Origin: Rhyacophila brunnea
Lineage: Eukaryota; Arthropoda; Insecta; Trichoptera; Rhyacophilidae
Assembly (NCBI GenBank): GCA_022495005.1
Contig: JAGYXB010001324.1
Coordinates: forward strand, 682,001-746,000
Direction of reading: 5' to 3'
Length of the DNA stretch: 64,000 bases
Position numbers and translations under genes: made by a program. Position 1 is the first letter of the stretch; each line of letters starts with the position of its first letter. The notes beneath the pieces are model-generated. The model worked only from the letters and a program-made list of their open reading frames with translations, was not told where the DNA came from and did not search any database. Positions 58,301 through 64,000 of the stretch are shown piece by piece.

Positions 58301-59168
58301 TTTTACAAAATAGAAGTATAAAGTTTAATGTTCATAGTGGAAAAAAGGATATAATATTTCGAATTATTCAATAAAAATGAAAAAAAGATACCGGACACAG
58401 GCATTGACCTCAATAAAGAGGACTTGTCCAGATAAAAGAGGACTTCTGATAACTCTACTTTGTGACATCTGAGAACCGGTCAGTAGATTGAAAAAAACAT
58501 TATAAAATGTTCGTTTGTTGAAGGCTTTCATTTTTGTACTACATAATTATTTAATTGTAATTTTTTTTATTTAAAATCGACTGCTTAATCTTCAAACCAG
58601 CTAACTCCATTTGAGAAAATTGTTCAGGAAGGAGAAAAAACTATCGAGCGGAATTTGACAATTATTCCAAAAATACACTTGATTTTTTTTTCTACAAATA
58701 AGCTGCACTTTGAATACACTGCTTTAGCTTCCCATTTGTATATTATAAAGAGCGGAATTTTAGAGAGAGAAATTCGACACCTGCAGTTGGCTGTTTTGTG
58801 TGCAGAAAGATAACATATTTATTTATAGGTTTAGGAGTTTGAAATTTCATGTGAGCATAGAAAATATGCTTTATAACAAAATGCCATCAAAATATAATTT
58901 TTGGTCAAAAGTGCAGTTGGTTGGTTTGCTGATTAATCACTCGATATGTCATTTTAATAATTATGTTCTATCAAAAATTAGTGTAAAAGTTTTTTTTAAT
59001 TGTAAATTAATCTTTATGTAAAAAGAATAAATTGTTTTTAGATTCGCATTGTTTAATTAAAACCCTTTAAAATGTAAATTAGGAGTAGATTTTTTGATAT
59101 CATTTCATATTTTGTCTCGCCGTATGTTAATGACAATGAACATAATGTCAATTATCTCTTATTTTCAG
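58301..59168. other. Intron sequence of gene 5
   Basis: AT-rich, no repeat pair recognised. It ends in TTATTTTCAG, the acceptor. Confidence 0.5.
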
Positions 59169-62100
59169 GGAGTCAATGCATGCGTCACTAAAAAGAAACC
59201 TTCCACAAGCACAACCCCAGCGCCAACGCAGAAACCATATGGAGAAGCACCTATAACAACTATCCCGCCAAAACCAAGAAAGCCATGCTTTGGAGGAAAG
59301 AAAAGCACCTCAACAGCACCACCCGGATATACTAGCACAACTACATCACCACCGACTACATCTAGGCAATATCACAGCACTTCTACAGTGACACCCACTA
59401 CTTCTACTCGTGGATCTACAAGTAAATCCACGACAGCACCTACCACTACAAGAAAATATCGTAGTACTTCTACAGCGGCACCTACCACTACTACATGTGG
59501 ATATACCAGTACATCTACGACAAACCCTACCACTCCAAAGAAATGTCATAGAACTTCCACAGCGGCACCTACTACTTCTACTTGTGGATATACGAGTACC
59601 TCCACAGAGGCACCTACCACCACAACTTGTGACTACACAAGTACCTATACAGAGGCACCAACCATCACTACTTGTGAATATACCAGTACCTCTACAGAGG
59701 CACCTACCACCACTACTTGTGGCTATTCAAGTACCTCCACAGAGGCACCTACCACTACTACTTGTGGATATACCAGTACCTCCACAGAGGCACCTACCAC
59801 CACTACTTGTAGATCTACCAGTACCTCCACAGAGGCACCTACCACCACAACTTGTGACTACACAAGTACCTATACAGAGGCACCAACCATCACTACTTGT
59901 GAATATACCAGTACCTCTACAGAGGCACCTACCACCACTACTTGTGGCTATTCAAGTACCTCCACAGAGGCACCTACCACTACTACTTGTGGATATACCA
60001 GTACATTCACAGAGGCGCCTACCACTACTAATTGTGGATATACCAGTACATCAACGGCAGAGCCTACCACTACAAAGAAAAGTCATGGTAAATCCACGAA
60101 ATGTCATAGAACTTCTACAGCGGCACCTACCACTACTACTTGTGGATATACCAGTACCTCAACAGAGGCACCTATAACTACTACTTGTGGATATACCAGT
60201 ACATCTACTACAGAACCTACCACTACAAAGAAAAGTCAAAGTAAATTCACGACAGCACCTACCACTCTAAAGAAATGTCATAGAACTTCTACAGCAGCAC
60301 CGACCACGACTACTTATGGATATACCACTAAATCCACGACAGCGCCTATTACTACAAATAAAAGTTATAGTACCCCCACGATAGCATCTACAACCCCAAA
60401 GAAATGTCATAGAACTTCTACAGTGGCACCTGCTACTACTACTTCCAGATATACCACTACATCCACGACAGCGCCTACTACTACAAAGAAAGTTTATAGT
60501 ACCCCCACGGTGGCACCTACCACTCCAAAGAAATGTCATAGAACTTCTACAACGGCACCCACTACCACTACTTCCAGATATACTAGTACATCCACAACAG
60601 CGCCTATTACTACAAAGAAAAGTCATAGAACTTCTACAGCGGCACCTACCACCACTACTTCCAGATATACCAGTGCATCCACGACAACACCTACCACTAC
60701 AAAGAAAAGTTATAGTACCCCCACGGCGGCACCTACAACTCCAAAGAAATGTCATAGAACTTCTACAGCGGCACGTACCACGACTACTCATGGATATACT
60801 AGTACATCCACGGTACCACCTACCATTGCAAGGAAAAGCCATACAACTTCTACAGCTGCACCTAACACTACAAGAAAAAGGCATAGTACATCATCAGTAG
60901 CCCCAACGAAATCTGAAAAATATACTATTTTGACAGCGCCACCTACAACTTCTATCAAATATCATTTTACATCTATACCATCTACTTCTTCTGTTGGATA
61001 TCATACTACCTACGCCAAACCATCTACCAGTTCCAGTAAATATCATATAACCTCAACTTCAACATCTGGCGGAGGTTATTCGTCTGATACCACAATATCA
61101 AAATCAGTAGCACATGTTATCGCTAATGCATCAAACTTTCATAAAGTGAAAAAAGGAAGTACAAATCACGAAAGCACAGAAGAGAGGAAGAAAGCTACAA
61201 ACAATACTTCTACATCATCAAGCTATGGAGCTAATTTGTTGTGGAAATCTTCTCCGAAAATCGATTCAACTCACATATCAACTATTGTACCAGATGTGAA
61301 TTATACTTATACAAGTAAATCAAGCGTGCCCAGTAGTATCTCAAATACCGAAACAAAGGATAACTCTAAAGGAATATGTAAGAAGAAGTGTAAGAAATCA
61401 AAAGAATTACCTTCAGTTGCTTCCGGTAGTGAATCTAATATAAATTCAGGATGTACGAGTTCTTCACACAGTGGATCTAGCAGTAGCTCTACAAGTGAAA
61501 CCAGCTCAAGTGTTGGTTCAGAGTCAAGCAGTTCATCCGGAAGTGAAAGTAGTTCAAGCTCAGCAAGCAGTTCAGGCTTTTCACAGAGTGGATCAAGCAG
61601 TAGCTCCGGAAGTGAATCCAGTTCAAGTTCCAGTTCAGAGTCAAGTAGTTCATCACGAAGTGAAAGTAGTTCAAGCTCAGCTAGCAGTTCAGGCTCTTCA
61701 CAGAGTGGATCAAGCAGTAGCTCCGGAAGTGAAAGTAGTTCCAGCTCTGCAAGTAGTTCAGGCTCTTTACAGAGTGGATCAAGCAGTTCATCTGGAAGAG
61801 ATAGTAGCTCGAGCTCAGCAGGCAGTTCAGGCTCTTCGCAGAGTGGATCAAGCAGCAGCTCTGCAACTGAATCCAGCTCAAGTGCCGGTTCAGAGTCAAG
61901 CAGTTCATCCGGAAGTGAAAGTAGTTCAAGCTCAGCTGGCAGTTCAGGCTCTTTGCAGAGTGGATCAATCAGTAGCTCGGCAAGTGAATCCAGTTCAAGT
62001 GCCGGTTCAGAGTCAAGCAGTTCATCTGGAAGTGAAAGTAGTTCAAGTTCTGGAAGCAGTTCAGGTTCATCACAGAGTGGATCAAGCAGTAGCTCTGCGA

Positions 62101-63143
62101 GTGAATCTAGCTCAAGTTTCGGTTCAGAGTCAAGCAGTTCATCCGGAAGTCAAAGTAGTTCGAGCTCAGCAAGCAGTTCAGGCTCTTCGCAGAGTGGATC
62201 AAGCAGTAGCTCTGCAAGTAAATCCAGCTCAAGCGCCGGTTCAGAGTCAAACAGTTCATCCGGAAGTGAAAGTAGTTCAAGCTCAGCAAGCAGTTCAGGC
62301 TCTTCACAGAGTGGATCAAGCAGTAGCTCTGGAAGTGAAAGTGGTTCCAGCTCTGCAAGTAGTTCAGGCTCTTCAAAGAGTGGATCAAGCAGTAGCTCCG
62401 CAAGTGAATCTAGCTCAAATTCCGGTTCAGAGTCAAGCAGTTCATCTGGAAGTGAAAGTAGTTCAAGCTCAGCAGGCAGTTCAGGCTCTTCGCAGAGTGA
62501 ATCAATCAGTAGCTCCGCAAGTGAATCCAGTTCAAGTGCCGGTTCAGAGTCAAGCAGTTCATCTGGAAGTGATAGTAGCTCGAGCTCAGCAAGCAGTTCA
62601 GGCTCTTCAAAGAGTGGATCAAGCAGTATCTCTGCAAGTGAATCCAGCTCAAGCGCCGGTTTAGAGTCAAGCAGTTCATCCGAAAGTCAAAGTAGTTCAA
62701 GCTCAGCAAGCAGTTCAGGCTCTTCGCAGAGTGGATCAACCAGTAGCTCTGCAAGTGAATCCAGCTCAAGTGCCGATTCAGAGTCAAGCAGTTCATCTGG
62801 AAGTGAAAGTAGCTCAAGTTCTGCAAGCAGTTCAGGTTCATCACAGAGAGGATCAAGCAGTAGCTCCGCGAGTGAATCTAGCTCAAGTTTCGGTTCAGAG
62901 TCAAGCAGTTCATCCGGAAGTCAAAGTAGTTCGAGCTCAGCAAGCAGTTCAGGCTCTTCGCAGAGTGGATCAAGCAGTAACTCTGCTAGTAAATCCGGTT
63001 CTAGTTCCAAATCTATTTCAAGTTCAAATATTGAAAGTGTATGTAGTGAATCAAAGACAAGTTGCGGTAGTGAACCTGATTCTAACAGTTCTTGTGATTG
63101 TGACTACAGCTGTGAGTGTGAATGTGAATGCTGTGAAGATTAG
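59169..63143 (+). CDS. Large Thr/Pro/Cys plus Ser-rich secreted protein, last exon (gene 5)
   Basis: A TTATTTTCAG acceptor opens a phase-0 frame of 1324 codons ending TAG; with exon 1 the precursor is about 1341 residues. It opens GVNACVTKKKPSTSTTPAPT. Residues about 60-620 form a Thr/Pro block of 15-residue units such as CGYTSTSTEAPTTTT, one Cys per unit, later with KKCHRTSTAAPTTT variants. A mixed basic linker follows (SKGICKKKCKKSKELPS). Residues about 770-1310 form a Ser block of 39-residue units with ESSSSSGSESSSSS and SGSSQSGSSSSS. The tail is CDCDYSCECECECCED, unusually rich in Cys and acid. Regular Cys suggests disulfide cross-linking; the tail could bind metal. Likely a secreted mucin- or silk-like structural protein; family unrecognised. 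Confidence 0.85.
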   Translation, partial: GVNACVTKKKPSTSTTPAPTQKPYGEAPITTIPPKPRKPCFGGKKSTSTAPPGYTSTTTSPPTTSRQYHSTSTVTPTTSTRGSTSKSTTAPTTTRKYRSTSTAAPTTTTCGYTSTSTTNPTTPKKCHRTSTAAPTTSTCGYTSTSTEAPTTTTCDYTSTYTEAPTITTCEYTSTSTEAPTTTTCGYSSTSTEAPTTTTCGYTSTSTEAPTTTTCRSTSTSTEAPTTTTCDYTSTYTEAPTITTCEYTSTSTEAPTTTTCGYSSTSTEAPTTTTCGYTSTFTEAPTTTNCGYTSTSTAEPTTTKKSHGKSTKCHRTSTAAPTTTTCGYTSTSTEAPITTTCGYTSTSTTEPTTTKKSQSKFTTAPTTLKKCHRTSTAAPTTTTYGYTTKSTTAPITTNKSYSTPTIASTTPKKCHRTSTVAPATTTSRYTTTSTTAPTTTKKVYSTPTVAPTTPKKCHRTSTTAPTTTTSRYTSTSTTAPITTKKSHRTSTAAPTTTTSRYTSASTTTPTTTKKSYSTPTAAPTTPKKCHRTSTAARTTTTHGYTSTSTVPPTIARKSHTTSTAAPNTTRKRHSTSSVAPTKSEKYTILTAPPTTSIKYHFTSIPSTSSVGYHTTYAKPSTSSSKYHITSTSTSGGGYSSDTTISKSVAHVIANASNFHKVKKGSTNHESTEERKKATNNTSTSSSYGANLLWKSSPKIDSTHISTIVPDVNYTYTSKSSVPSSISNTETKDNSKGICKKKCKKSKELPSVASGSESNINSGCTSSSHSGSSSSSTSETSSSVGSESSSSSGSESSSSSASSSGFSQSGSSSSSGSESSSSSSSESSSSSRSESSSSSASSSGSSQSGSSSSSGSESSSSSASSSGSLQSGSSSSSGRDSSSSSAGSSGSSQSGSSSSSATESSSSAGSESSSSSGSESSSSSAGSSGSLQSGSISSSASESSSSAGSESSSSSGSESSSSSGSSSGSSQSGSSSSSASESSSSFGSESSSSSGSQSSSSSASSSGSSQSGSSSSSASKSSSSAGSESNSSSGSESSSSSASSSGSSQSGSSSSSGSESGSSSASSSGSSKSGSSSSSASESSSNSGSESSSSSGSESSSSSAGSSGSSQSESISSSASESSSSAGSESSSSSGSDSSSSSASSSGSSKSGSSSISASESSSSAGLESSSSSESQSSSSSASSSGSSQSGSTSSSASESSSSADSESSSSSGSESSSSSASSSGSSQRGSSSSSASESSSSFGSESSSSSGSQSSSSSASSSGSSQSGSSSNSASKSGSSSKSISSSNIESVCSESKTSCGSEPDSNSSCDCDYSCECECECCED
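59300..60960 (+). repeat. Coding Thr/Pro/Cys array, 45-bp unit
   Basis: Units of the form CCTACCACTACTACTTGTGG plus TATACCAGTACCTC and CACAGAGGCA. The stretch from 59631 is repeated almost identically from 59856, an offset of 225 bp (five units), showing recent segmental duplication. Confidence 0.85.
61430..63020 (+). repeat. Coding Ser array, 117-bp unit
   Basis: The landmark GGTTCAGAGTCAAGC (with variants) lies at 61887, 62004, 62121, 62238, 62424, 62541, 62658, 62775 and 62892. Every spacing is 117 except one of 186 (117 plus 69). The invariable length keeps the 39-residue unit in frame. Confidence 0.9.
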
Positions 63144-64000
63144 TTTCTTATTAGTAGTAAGGAGAAGTGCGAATATATTTACACTGTTTTCTTGTATTGC
63201 AAAACATATTATTTATTGCCTCTATTAGACTATTTTAATACACATAATTGCGCATGTTTATAATGGACTTTAATTGAATTAGATGGAATGATTATGATGG
63301 TGCATATGGATGCTGGGGTGGAAGGAGAAGTTATGTTAAGATGCCAGATACTAACCTTATTACTGTTGAGGCTGGCTCCGTGGTCTGGTTGCCCGATCAC
63401 TCGCGCGATATTGTTTGTTGGCTTACCCGGTACGCGGCACTTGACGGTACACTTTTGATGAATGATATTGAGCCAGTATAACGGCTTTTCAGGTATTCAT
63501 AAATATCGCTTGGACATTGGTCACACTTTATCAAACTGACCCGACTGTGGTCCACGAATGACTTCTGAAACAGTCTCTATGCGCTTTATGCTTTACTCGC
63601 CACGGTCTAACTGTAACAAGTCTCAAACGCACCCGCAGTCTTCAAGTAACTTGAGGAAACTGACGTTATTTAATCACATTCAACTGATGACCCGTGTTGG
63701 CTTGGGAACTTGCGGAAATATATGGGGATTTGACTTAGGTGGCAAAAATGACCATAATTGGCCCAACCAACACATTAAAAAAGAGCCTCGGGTTAGAGGT
63801 AAACGAAGACAAAACCAACATTGTGCTAATTCAGGGGGGAGATGTTTATCTTTTTTTATCAATCATCCCTGAATGGGGCACGTAAAAAGAATAGGTAGTG
63901 AAGTCCCTATAGTCTCTTGTATGTTAAGGACTAGACCAGAAAGCAAAAGATTGATATCTTTGAAATGTGGTATGTAATTGAGAAGAATTTCGAGAATTTG
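63144..64000. other. 3' flank of gene 5 to window end
   Basis: No AATAAA within the first 100 bases of the stop. Short frames at 63558-63872 (+) and 63680-63862 (-) overlap each other and have no recognised motif. Nothing was assigned. Confidence 0.45.

Noticed and set aside
59410..60177. 255-residue Leu/Pro/Gln frame over the Thr block of gene 5, and 60267-60884 on the minus strand
   Set aside because: Shadows of the 45-bp coding repeat.
61471..62664. 397-residue frame rich in Val/Gln/Ala in another frame of gene 5, and 49143-50057 in gene 4
   Set aside because: Out-of-frame readings of the same Ser repeats; repeat DNA without stops explains them. The true frame has the splice junction, signal exon and Cys-rich tail.
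63558..63872. 104-residue frame near the right edge
   Set aside because: Opposed by an overlapping minus frame and lacks any recognised motif; recorded only as part of the 3' flank.

Overview
This is a eukaryotic, strongly AT-rich window that looks like an insect nuclear genome. It has five tandem TTAGG units (the arthropod telomere motif), GT-AG introns, a tRNA-derived SINE present in seven copies, LINE remnants of RTE, Jockey and R1 type, and hAT, Tigger, mariner and piggyBac-like DNA elements. The base texture (TAATATTATAAT, TACCTACCTA) resembles aphids and their relatives (Hemiptera, Sternorrhyncha), but that placement is only an impression. No housekeeping gene, rRNA, intact tRNA or CRISPR was recognised.

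The genes of interest form a same-strand (+) cluster of secreted, low-complexity proteins. They share one design: a tiny first exon that is almost exactly a signal-peptide core, a phase-0 intron, and a single last exon holding the whole mature protein. (1) exon 6971-7027 plus exon 12135-12293, a 52-residue Pro/Met/Tyr tail. (2) exon 33512-33871, a Pro/His/Cys repeat protein. (3) exon 37755-42735, a giant Pro-then-Thr mucin-like protein with a 282-bp tandem array and two frame breaks. (4) exon 47680-47730 plus exon 48833-50002, a Cys/Pro/Gly head and Ser-rich repeats. (5) exon 57035-57085 plus exon 59169-63143, a Thr/Pro/Cys block, a 117-bp Ser-rich array and a Cys/acidic tail. A further signal exon at 26084-26134 must belong to (2) or (3). 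Three signal exons are exactly 51 nt, and two last exons open with the motif G-[SV]-N-A-C. The proteins look like co-evolved components of one extracellular material (silk, glue, mucin, saliva or egg coat). That role is inference; no family name can be assigned from sequence alone.

The rest is mostly transposon debris. Regions: 0-12 kb, MITEs, LINE fragments, LTR-like repeats and a hAT element with transposase remnant (8853-9874). 12-26 kb, gene 1 last exon, a TIR element, a mariner fragment, a SINE, hAT MITEs, a three-layer nest of insertions with AATT target duplications (17.8-20.2 kb), and a long inverted repeat around a TTAA-flanked element. 26-38 kb, the orphan signal exon, SINEs, a hAT MITE, RTE pieces, gene 2 and more MITEs. 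38-43 kb, gene 3. 43-47.5 kb, SINE, Jockey-like and RTE-like remnants. 47.7-50 kb, gene 4. 50-57 kb, a Tigger element, SINEs and LINE remnants. 57-63 kb, gene 5. The last 850 bases hold nothing recognisable.
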